From Priapulus caudatus (lineage: Eukaryota > Priapulida > Priapulimorpha > Priapulimorphida > Priapulidae): DNA of 31,851 bases. Below are positions 11,453-23,400 of the stretch, piece after piece. The notes under the pieces were generated by a model. That model was not told the DNA's origin, searched no databases, and saw only the letters and a program-made list of their open reading frames with translations. The translations under genes and the position numbers were made by a program. Within the stretch, counting starts at the first letter, position 1, and each line of letters starts with the position of its first letter. The DNA is taken from positions 45,814 to 77,664 of the forward strand of contig NW_014578099.1 of assembly GCF_000485595.1 (NCBI RefSeq), in the 5' to 3' direction.

Positions 11453-14400
11453 CTGCAGTGTAGAGATGATGGTTTGAACACTTACAGCCTTATATGTCCT
11501 TTCATGAACATATTTGTAAACTTATACTATATATATACATACACATGTGTATATATTACTCAGTTCATGGTCACGTGTTATAAATATGTGTATAATTATT
11601 GCACATAGCAGGAAATTTATTCAGTTATCTGACTTGGTATTTTTTCAATGTAAGGAAATTGTAATCCAGTATATATGAGAGGTCAAGCCATTACGAAAAT
11701 TCTCTATTTTTAAACTATAAAATTCAAAAGTCATTCCAACTACTTTCTCTATCATAAGCATCTGCTTGGTTTGGTCCTATGAGATGCTTTGACGAATTTA
11801 TATATGGAGGTACCAGATGTGGGACTGTCCAGGTCCCCTGGTAGCAGCGCCGGGGGCTGGTGCATTCGATAGAACAGCTGCGCCCTATCAGGCAGTTCAG
11901 CACGACACATAGCAGCCAAGCAGTCAACAAACTCCTTGAAGTTGATCAAGCCATCAGCGTTGCGGTCGTAAAGCTGCAAAGATTCAGAAACAGGATATCG
12001 TAGACACACGTATGCCTACAGCAAGGTACTAAAACTCATTCCAGCTTTCCTGATTAGCACAAACAGCTGAATATATTACAATGAGTTCTTATGAAACAAA
12101 AGTACGTATTATTACGAATTAATATTAGTTCAATCAAAAGCTTACGATGATTAACAGTATATTTAATAATAAGGTATAAAATTTAAATTAAGTGCCTTGA
12201 CGTATTTTTGTGATGGGTAACTGCAGCACATATCCATAAAATATGCCATCCATAAAATGATGTATTGCCATCATCACGAAGATATCTACATTTACATATG
12301 ATATCATCTATATCAATATCTATCTCAGATGCTATACCCCATATTTCATACTCTAGACTCTCATAGTACAAACATGTTAAAACCATCATGCTACTTGAAT
12401 TAAATTAATCCTTATTAATACTATACATGGCCAACAACTCTCACCCTGAATGCCCTGGTAGCCAGTGTTTCCCCATGGATCCCCTGACCCCATGGTGAAA
12501 GGCACAGAAACAGGAATTTGAAGTGGTCAAAGTTGATCTTGTGGTGCATGTAGTAAGGCAGCGACAGGTCGTATTTGTCAGGATCATTTCCTATACCCTG
12601 ATGGGTCTTGTAATAAGTTGCACTCAGCCTCTCCTCCTGAAACATTTGATAGAAAGACCATAGTATAATTTATAATGTATAATTGATTATTTACAACATT
12701 ATTTTAAGGCATTACTGTCAGGAAAAACACCTATTAACATACTAATAAAAAGAAAAAAATTAATAGTTAAGGCTAAGGCTAAGTTCAAGGCTAGTTTAAT
12801 ATTGCATATTAACATTGAACAGTTCACTAACACCACGAACATATTCATATGTGTATACATAGTATACAAGCGTGCTAGTATGTGTGTGCATGCATGCGTG
12901 CGTGCATGCGCGTGTATGCACAGATGTGCATGCGTGCGTGCGAGCGTGTATATGTTTATGTTGATGTTGAGCACAAACCGCACAACCAATACACCGACTT
13001 ATAACACAATAAAACACTCATGTAGAAAAAAAACGGACAACGTGAAAGATGGATTAAGCCAGACCTTGAAAATCAGATACACCTATAACACCACCTCATC
13101 CAAACGCCAGAAAGGATCCATACCTTGAAAATCAGATACAGCTCCTGTAGTTCGTCATTCTTCCAGGCGGTGGCGCCGACGACACTGCGAACAACGTTGC
13201 GCATAGTGATGTCCTCTAGGCCCTGCACGACGCGTAGACGGTGCTTCAGTCGCAGCTTCTCTATCGTCGTCGTTCGCAGGAAGCCAAAGTTCAGGTACGA
13301 GTTGTAGATGAGCTCGGAGATGTCCACCGACGGCTGTAACAATCGCCAGCATGGACACTAAAACACGCGTTCATCCTCCTCTTACTCGCCTTTCGCCGCA
13401 CTTGTTGTCACTAAGAACAAATCCGGGTTAGGGAGGGGCTTAGCTGCTGGCCCGCCCTCTTTCACTCCATTGGCTGTTGTCGGTGATTGACAGCGACAGT
13501 TACGGCTAGCAGCTTGTATCGACATGCGCTCATTCAAACTGTGTTTACGAGAGACAACATGCATGCGCTACCACGTGCGATAACAACCAGTGCTCGATTT
13601 AACTTTGATCTCTGACGTCTGACAGTCGTTCAGGGAACTAATAAGACTGCTGTAAATGTCACTGCCTTCTAATACTGACCCATTAAGGTACATTCTCGTA
13701 GTTTCCTACAACAAAGTCATCAAGGGTAACACTGATTCTATGACAGTTTATAACAGACACTTACGTGATTCAACCATTCGGTTCGCGACAATTTAGCTAG
13801 GAGAAGGGATACTCAACTACAATGGAACTACATATATCTAGAACACGTTTCCATCGTGCACATTTCCATTCACTGCGCATAGTGATCGAGACATTCGTAC
13901 ATTTATTCGTCATTGATCAGCCTAGGACGTAATATCCCCAGGAGCGATGTTATATAGACGTATTACGTACGTCGCTCCTGATATTATCGTTTGTAATGGA
14001 ACCAGGATTACACGTGTACACACACGATAATATCAGGAGAGACGTACATAATACATCTTATTAACGTCGGCTCCTGCCGGATACTTACGTCCGCCTAGGC
14101 TGATCAATGACGAATAAATGTACAAATGTCTCGATCACCCAATGCAATGAACAGGTAGAAAATTTGCACGATGGAAACGTGTTCTGATAAAGCGCGCAGC
14201 ACGTGCCTCGCCGGAGACGTCGACTGATGAGCTGATGATCACGTATAGAGTAATAGATAATGTATCTATGATGAGCTGATGATCACGTATATAGTAAATA
14301 GATCGATGTGCTCCTTGATAACGGGTACTATACGTAACTGACGACCGGTTGGTGGTGTGTCTATGGATAACGTAGTGAGGTAATATTCGTGTGGTGCGTA

Positions 14401-17400
14401 TAATTAACGTATAGACGTAAAGAAATGTATCTATGATGAGCTGATGCTAACGTATAGAGTAATAGATCGTGTGTCTATGATAACGTATAGAGTAATAGAT
14501 AATGTATCTATGATGAGCTGATGCTAACGTATATAGTAATCGATCGTGTGTCTATGATAACGTATATAGTAATAGATCGTGTGTCTATGATAACGTATAT
14601 AGGCAGTAATATATCGCCGGCGCGCCGTCGAGAGATGTCGTCTATGAATAACGTATCAGAGTAATAGGATAATGTACTCTATGATGCAAGCTGATGCCCT
14701 AACGTATTATAGTAACTCGATCGTGGTTCGTATGATAACGTAATATAGTAACGCATCATGTGGTACTATCGATAACGCTATTTAGTAATAGACGTGTATC
14801 TATGATAACGTATAGAGTCAATAGACCGTGTGTCTCATGATAACGATATAGCAGCTAATATATCTCGCTTAGTTCTATGATAACGTATAGACGTAATAGA
14901 TCCGTGTGTCTAGTGATAACCTGGTATAGATTTAATAGATAATGTAATCTATGGAGGCTGATGCTAACGTATAGAGGTAATAGATCGTGTGTTCATATGA
15001 TAACGTATATAGGAGTAATAGATAAATGTCATCTATGATGAGCTGTTGCTAAGCGGCTAATATAGTAATAGACTCGTGGTGCTGTCTATGATAACGTATA
15101 GAGTAATAGATCGCTCCGGAACTGTGTCTACGATAACGCTATTAGAGTAATAGATCGTGTGTTCACTATGATAAGCGTTATAAAGTAATAGATACATGTA
15201 CTCTATGATGAAGCTGAATGCTAACATATATAGTATCGATGCTCCCGTCGGGTTATAAGCGGTAGTAGGAGTAATAGACCGTGTGTCTATGATAACGCTA
15301 TAGCAGTAATAGGACGCGCGTTGCTGTCTATGATAACACGTACTTAGAGTAATAGATCGCGTGTCTATTGACTACCGTATAGCAGTAATAGATTGTGGGC
15401 CTGTTCGTATATAACGTATGACAGTAAGTAGATAATGTATCTATGATGGACGCCTGACTCCCGCTAACGTATATAGTAATAGATCGTGTGTCTATGATAA
15501 CGTATAGAGTAATAGATCGTGTGTCTATGATAACGTATAGAGTAATAGATCGTGTGTCTATGATAACGTATAGAGTAATAGACCGTGTGTCTATGATAAC
15601 GCGCGCAGCACGTACCTCGCCGGGAACGTCGACGGGTGCGCTGCCGACGAGCACGCTGTGTAGGATGTGCGGCATCGTCGGCTCGCGGTTGTGCACGCGC
15701 TCCAGGTAGCCGCTGAGCGTCGTCATCGCCGTGCCGTCGTCGCGACACGTCAGCAGCGCGTCGCGCCGCGCGTCCAGCACCGTCAGCGCGATCTGGAAGA
15801 TGACCTTGGCACCGTCGTAGAAGAAGCAGTCGAGGATGTTGACGGCGCTCTCGAACGGCATCGTGCTGAAATGACGCGGAGGCGCGAGTGTTAACGTGGC
15901 CAAGGTCGAGGGGAAGGGAACTGAGAGGGAAGGGCAGGAGGTGAAGGCAGAGAGTAGGAGACATATGGAGTGGGTAGGAGACAAGGGGGGAAGGAACTGA
16001 GAGGGAAGGGCAGGAGATGAAGGGAGAGAGTAGGAGACATATGGAGTGGGTAGGAGACAAAGGGGAGAAGGAACTGAAAGGGAAGAGCAGGAGATGAAGG
16101 AAGAAATTAGAAGACATATAAAGCAGGTAAGAGACAAAGGGAGAAAGGAACTGAGAGAGAAATGCAGGAGATGATGTGAGAGAAAAGAAGACATATGGAG
16201 TGGGTAGGAGACAAAGGGAGAAAGGAACTGAGAGGGAAGGGCAGGAGATGAAGGGAGAGAGTAGAAGACATATGAAGCGGGTAGGAGATGGGGGGGATAG
16301 GGGCAAAAGATAAGGGGAGAGAGCAGGACACTGAGGAAAAGGGTAGCAGACAGAGGGAAATGAAAAAAGACATTGGGAAAGGGTAGGAGGCTTTGGGAGA
16401 AGTTAGGATAGAGTGGAAAGGGTAGGAGACATGTATATATATATATGCTATCATACCTCATTTAACGGAGGAACACGATATATCCAATGGCTTGTCTGTA
16501 TAGTGAAACATTCTTTCTACCAGATAATTATAAAAAGGGCTGGACATTATACATAGTACCACACGTCCATACGACGAATCCTGAACGAATCCAGTGTGTA
16601 TTGAAACAACATACCTCAGGAAAATGGTGAGAAACCAAGACAATGAGATCATGTGTAAAACATCCAGATCCTCCAACCTTTCATGCAGATCAGGTAAATT
16701 CTCTCGCGTGAGATCTTCCAGCACACCTTCAGAAAAAACAAGTCTAATCAAGCTTCATACTTGGTTCTGTGATATTACGCAAATGCTTACATTATCGACA
16801 ACAGAACTGACCTCACAGAAATCGTGTTTTCCTCCGACAGTTCTACTGAACAAGATGAAAATAGCCATTAGACTAAAAGAAAATACATACCTGAAAATAC
16901 ATGCTAATGTAATAATTAGATAAGAAATTAAAATGTATATCTGATATAAAATTCTGCTCCAATTGATAGTACTAGCCTTGGTCAATGATGGCTCCAATGA
17001 CCTTGGTATTGTAGTAGTCGGGTAGCAGTCTTTCACATAGCGCAACAAGCAGCCAGAAAGTCTCTTCCTCAGAGGCGTAGAGAAGTAACACAGATGTAAC
17101 GATGTTCATGGCTTGGCAATAGCCTATCAAAGCAAAGCAGATTTGCAAGGAATAGCTGTTAAAAGTGCCTTCAGGACCAATTCAGATACATATTTGATGT
17201 GCAGATTCGATAGCCAGCCATATTAAAAATGTCTATATATGATTTTTGAGATTTTGCACAATGCGACCGTGATAGGGGGGATTACAGCACAAGAGTGGGC
17301 GTATTCAAGAACACACGGGGGTATCTTTGTATACATTCCTGCCTCTGGCATGGTGGAGACATAGCATGCGTACATGTCAGTGCAACCATACATGTACGCG

Positions 17401-20400
17401 CCTCACCTATGCTGGGGTTTCGGCACGCATATGCACTTAACACCCGTCGAAGGGCTCCTATTCCAACCTCGGACTGAAATGCTGGATGCTCTGGCAGTGA
17501 TCTGTGTAAATTAACAGTAAATAAATATAATAATTATAATAATATAAGTAAATAATAAAAAGGTGAGTAAACATAAAGACAACGGGCAATTTTGAATTGG
17601 TCAGGTCAAAATAAATTTGGTTAACATTCTCTGGCTATGATATCATCACACATTTTAAAATGAGGTCAGCAATAGATTGTAAAGGTAATGTCAAAATTCA
17701 TAGATTGGTAAATATTTAACCTGTGAAGATCTCGTTCTATTTCGTCACTTGCTATTGACATCTTGCCAACACTTTTCTCTACTAGAGAGGCATAGTAGCC
17801 AGGATGTGTTGCCATCTGTGGGGATCAAATTTACTGAAATTACTGATTTGGAAAGCTTAAAAAATGACAAAATTATAAACCATTATCGTCATAATAGTGA
17901 ACTCACACTGTCCTGTGACTTCAAAGGGGCTCTTTTATTAAATTTATTCATGCACATGACTTAAACATGAAAGACACTATCAATCATCAATTGAAAATTG
18001 TAATGATAATACAATTATCAAAAATGAAGAGCAAAAACATTATAATAATAAATAATATTAATCAGAAAAACATAGAAAAACTGACTGAGTTGTGATTGAA
18101 CAGCAAATACCTCATTAATGGCTCCTGAATACACAAGCCACTGTTCCCCTCTCAGGCTCTGAGGTACCCCCTTGGTCACCAGATCATATGTCTTTGAGGT
18201 GCGGTAATTACTTATCCCCCTGCGCATCAACACAAGCATGAATACGAGCTTGCATAGATAAGAGTAACATTAAAACTAACTGGCAACATTATATAAAACC
18301 AACACGATAAAAGACGATAACCGCAACGCATAGGTTCACGCATTATGGTGGCGCTATCTATATCTGAACTGCACCTTCCAAATTCAGCAAAATGAATGTT
18401 CCACAGATGCTCTTTGACTGCCTCTCTGGCAGCGATCTCTCCTGCCTGTGGCATAGGGAAGAGATGCAAGAGTGCTGGCTGGAAGGCCATGGTGCCTAAA
18501 AATTCAGCAAATTATCTCAATTAAAATCAATATAAATCGACTGTTCTACAACAACTATGTGAAAAAGGTGGTGCCACTACTAGCGAAGATAAGGTCTATG
18601 CCCCCCTGACCTCTGTTTGACCTGGCTCGTTTAGCTATTTCTAACTAAATATATATATATATTAATATAATAATATATATAGGGTTAGGGTTAGGGTTAG
18701 TCAGAAATAGCTAAACGAGCCAGGTCAAACAGAGTTCAGGGGACATAGACCCTAAAGCACTACTAGCCTCTGCTTTCAAAGTTGCGCACGCCAACTTTTC
18801 GGCTGCAGGCTACAGATCGAGGTGTTTCTTATTTATTAATTTAAGAGGAGAAGGAATGCAATATTTTATAAACAACTTTCAGATTCAGTTATAATATGGA
18901 CGAATTTGTCATAAAATAAAAATCATTCGTTAAATAGCAGTTAGGTATAAATATAATTGCACTTTTGTGATTTCAGCCCCGTTGCAATGAACATACAGCC
19001 ATCGGACAACCACTGAACTTTGTCAGGGTGGCAGCACAAATCATAGGGTGTAATGTCAGCAGCCAAAAATAAAGACTTTAAAACTCAGTTGTTTTTATAA
19101 CAAATGTGAATGCATGATTACATAAATTTATAGTATATACTATTATTTATTCACTTACTATCATAATATACCCTGATTTCTAGGTGTAGTATCCCTTTAA
19201 CTAAACAAGACTTCATAAGTTATTTTAGAATTGCTATGTGATGTGCAAATAGTCATTATTAGCGCCATTTAACTAATGATGAGCANNNNNNNNNNNCCAG
19301 AGCTACTTTTTCATAGCATGATTTTGTTAAAAATTCCATAATTTTGATGCACTGACTCTAATAATGTCTCAGAAGCCAGAAATTGTCAAGATTATGCTTT
19401 GGCGAAATCGACGAGGTCACAAATTATTCCTAATGGTGACAAAATCACGGAGGCCGGGTTTACATGTTGCTGTATGCATGTTGTGTACAAAGTATGACTG
19501 CATGCACTGATTGTCTCATTCGCATTGTTTTTTAATTCAAATCTCGTTATGTCTAGCCCAATAAAAAAAACTTGATTGCCCGAACAGGGAAGTGCAATTT
19601 CAAGCTACCTGCCCCGGGGCAAATTTTGGTTGCCCCGGGCCATCGGGCAAGCGGGTTTGTCAAGCCCGGCATCGCAGGGTTCGAATTTCGGCTGAAAATT
19701 TAGTGGACAGCAGGACCACCAACTTCAGAAAGTTGGTGGACCTGCACAAAAATTTGATGGTCAGCTTGTTTACTAGCAGTGAGTAACAAAATAGTATATA
19801 AAGATAACCATTGGAATTAAAACAGCATACGCATAACAAGGAGTTAATGAAGACAAATAGTGTCTTCATTAACTCTTGATGTAACTTAATTAGAGTTGGT
19901 CAAATAATGTTTCAATCTCTAGGAATATCGGGGGAGCTTCTGAGTAAGGTTTTACTTTCGTTTTTCTCTTCCCCAGTCCATGGTACCCCCATGCATAGAT
20001 CTATCAATGCTGCCGCACATCCACAAAGTTACAAGTGCCTAGAATCTTCAAGTATATACAGTTTACATTTCTTCTAAATATCTACCTGAATAAAAACAGT
20101 CCACTTTCTACGTGACGAATTTGATTACAGCTGAAAACAGCTTTGATTACGTGCGTGTCAGGTGTCACTGGTCGTGCCCTAACTTCCCACAATAACCCCT
20201 GCGATATATAAACTTATTGTTACGCGGTTATAAAAACACATTGATTTCTTAGACTATCGCGAGTTTTTGTTCGTGTGGCGAATCATGCGTTGAGGGAGTT
20301 CATGCAGCTCTAGATGTTTTGGATACCCTAGCTGTCTACGTTGAGGAACGGGTCGTAACGCTGCCGGCGGCACGGGAGCGATTTTTTCTCGTAGCTTCCA

Positions 20401-23400
20401 AAATTTTCGCTCTCGTAATTGTTGTTACAAGAGCGCTTTGAAAGCTGACGGGAGCGAAATCGCTTGCCGCTCCCGTGTATTTTTTCCGCTGATAGGGTTA
20501 GGGTTAGGGTTAGTCAGAAATAGCTAAACGAGCCAGGTCAAACAGAGGTCAGGGGGACATAGACCCTACGAGCACTACTAGCCTCTGCTTTCAAAGTTGC
20601 GCACCGCAACTTTTCGGCTGCAGGCTACAGATCGAGGGTGTTTCTTATTTATTAATTTAAGAGGAGAAGGAATGCAATATTTTATAAACAACTTTCAGAT
20701 TCAGTTATAATATGGACGAATTTGTCATAAAATAAAAATCATTCGGTTAAATAGCAGTTAGGTATAAATATAATTGCACTTTTGTGATTACACTCTCCCC
20801 TTTGCAATACAGACAGCCAATCGACACACTGAACTAGATCTGTGTTGTACAGAAAAAGTATTACCGAGACAACATCGTGCAAAAAAACGCAGTGACATCT
20901 TGCTTCTACTGTAGGCACATAGTAACCTAGGCTTTCACTGCAGATCTATACGGCCCACAACAAACCAGGTAAGACATTGCCGTGTATTTGTGTGCTTGGT
21001 CAACTTGCATTTAATGAACGGCCTAATCTGGCCAAATTATAGTGAACTGAGTTTGATTTGAGAGTGGCCGGCTAAAGTCAGGACTTTTAGCTTGCCGGCT
21101 CACATTATTTATTTATTTTATCTCAAGCTTAAGATTGCCCCGGCCACGCTGCAAAGATTCTCTACTGTTTATCAGCACTGTTAGTCGTATAGCCCTGTAG
21201 TGGGAGCGAAGGGGCCTACACGGGGAAAGCCAGGCGAACACGTACCCGTCGGCGTGGCGTCCGAATCCGCGGTGCCGCTGTCGAACGCGACGCCGGCGAC
21301 CTTCACGAAGCCGTTGTCGGAGCCGATAGAGTGCGGCGAGCAGCTGCGGACGCCCTCGCCACGAGCGACCTTGATAAAGCTGCTGCTGCTGCTGGTGCTA
21401 CAGATGCTCAGGTTGTCGCCGCTGACCCTGCAACACGGTTGCCATCAGCGACCCGACGTCACACTCTTATCGTATCACGTAATTCACCATTTGTTTCTGA
21501 GCTGAACGCTCCTATGCTCGACAAATATAGACGTGCCCTTAGGTGAGTATTTCTCAAAAGGGCTAGTAAACCAACAGACAATGCTTATAGGCAGAGATAA
21601 AAGGGGCCTGTAAAACAGCATCCAGACTGTCTAAAAAGTCAATAATATTATATTACGTATCTATAGTCTCATATACGCATTTCCTCTCAAAAATTACGCG
21701 TTATGATAATGGTTTAAGAATGTGCCACTAGGTCATATGCCATATATCATATCATGTCATATATCACCAGTGGCGTAGCCAGGGGGGGGCAATAGGGGCG
21801 GTCGCCCACCCTAAGATTTAGAAGGCTACCTTATTTAAACCAGCAGGATTGTTTCAAGTCGATAAAACATGCCAACAACATGCACCCCCCCCCCTTAGAT
21901 TTAATCCTGGCTACTCCACTGTATATCACACATACAATATATGTGCTATCATTGGGAAAAACACAACACACTCACGGTCTTTGATCTGGCAACTTAGCCA
22001 GAAAGTCTGATATTTTTTCCAGGATAAATTGCCGGTCCTTTAACTCAGCGAACAGGAAATTAACCTGAAACAAATATTTTTTCATGTCAAACAAAATATA
22101 GCAAGTGAAATCTGCAGTTTTCCTCCCCATGAGATTGCTCTACATTTACAAAACAATACAACATTACACATCATTAGTATAGCCATCCATTCCACCGTTT
22201 TTATAATGGCATTACCTGTTAATGGCTACTGATAAAATGACACCAACAGGAAAAACCATACCTTGAGTTTCGTGGTAAAGATCAGTCCATTAGTTATGAT
22301 GTTGCCCGTGCAAGTCTCCTTCTTCTCCACTACAAACAGGTCCCTCATAGGAATGATCACAGACACAAGGTCTGACACCTGCATATAGCAATGTTAAGCT
22401 CTGATCACAAAATCTACCAGTACACAGAAACAGAGCAAAGCACGATTGGTCGGGTAATTTGTCAGAGGCCATGCGTGTGTGGCTACATCAACATAGTATT
22501 TCCATGCCAAATGGGCATATACAGACAACTACAAATCCCTGAGACCAATGTATCAGAGAGGTATCACTGTGGTGTACCTTGCATATATATATATATATAT
22601 TTATACAAATATACTTGCCCTGCTGTCATAGCAGATGTAGTTAGGGGATATAAACATCCTACCCCACACGTGCTGCTTGTTATATGGTGTCCACAGGGTG
22701 CATTCTGTATCTCCATGAAGCTTTTCTGTGGAGGGCAACTTGAACTTTATCCTGTAGGTGTAAAAAAAATGAAATCAAATATAAACAAATAGTCATTATG
22801 GAAAAAGGAACAATGTAATGACATCTATAGCTGCGTTCACACGTATACACGGCCTAGCTGGTACCGTACTTAGTTGGTGCTAAGTTCGGCTAAACAATGC
22901 GTTCACACGAGATACACGAGATTTGAGGCTTAGCTAGCTAGGTATAATATAGACTGGTACCCGGTCGACAGTTCCACACGCTACAACTAACGTCGTGCAG
23001 CGAACGGGTACCAGTCTAGGTAAGCGCGCTACAGTTTTGCATTCGAATGCGTTTCACACGACAAACAATACGCGGCCTAGCGTTTGGTTGCCGAATATAC
23101 GCGGCTTAGTTGGCGCGGAATATGATTCCGCGCTAAGCAAGCCGGAGCAATCGCGGCTAAGCAAGCCGTGGCTAAGCAAGCCGTGGCTAAGCAAGCCGCG
23201 TATATTTTAGCGTGTGAACGCTTAAATACGGAACTAAAATCCTCGTGTGAACGCAGCTTATCATACATATATATATATATATATGTATATATACAAGTCC
23301 ACGATCTCCTATCTGCAATTCCAAAATCTCTGACAGTTTTTCGTAAAGCGTCACTTGTGCACATGTCATAATGAATGATATGTAATGAATGATACTTTTT

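Noticed and set aside
14225-15600. CRISPR-like array
   Set aside because: The units are contiguous tandem repeats without unique spacers, in an intron of an animal gene.
15328-16461. Long minus-strand frame of 377 codons
   Set aside because: Only 15616-15865 is real RabGAP exon. The rest is low-complexity translation of the 77-bp polypurine repeat on one side and the 33-bp minisatellite on the other.
18681-18700. Chromosome end
   Set aside because: Only three GGGTTA units, internal to a MITE and flanked by gene exons on both sides.
22391-22792. 133-codon plus-strand frame
   Set aside because: It overlaps RabGAP exon 10 on the other strand and includes an AT microsatellite; no protein-like features.
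22995-23210. Plus-strand frame with LSKPW repeats
   Set aside because: It is produced by the 15-bp iterations inside the 430-bp MITE.
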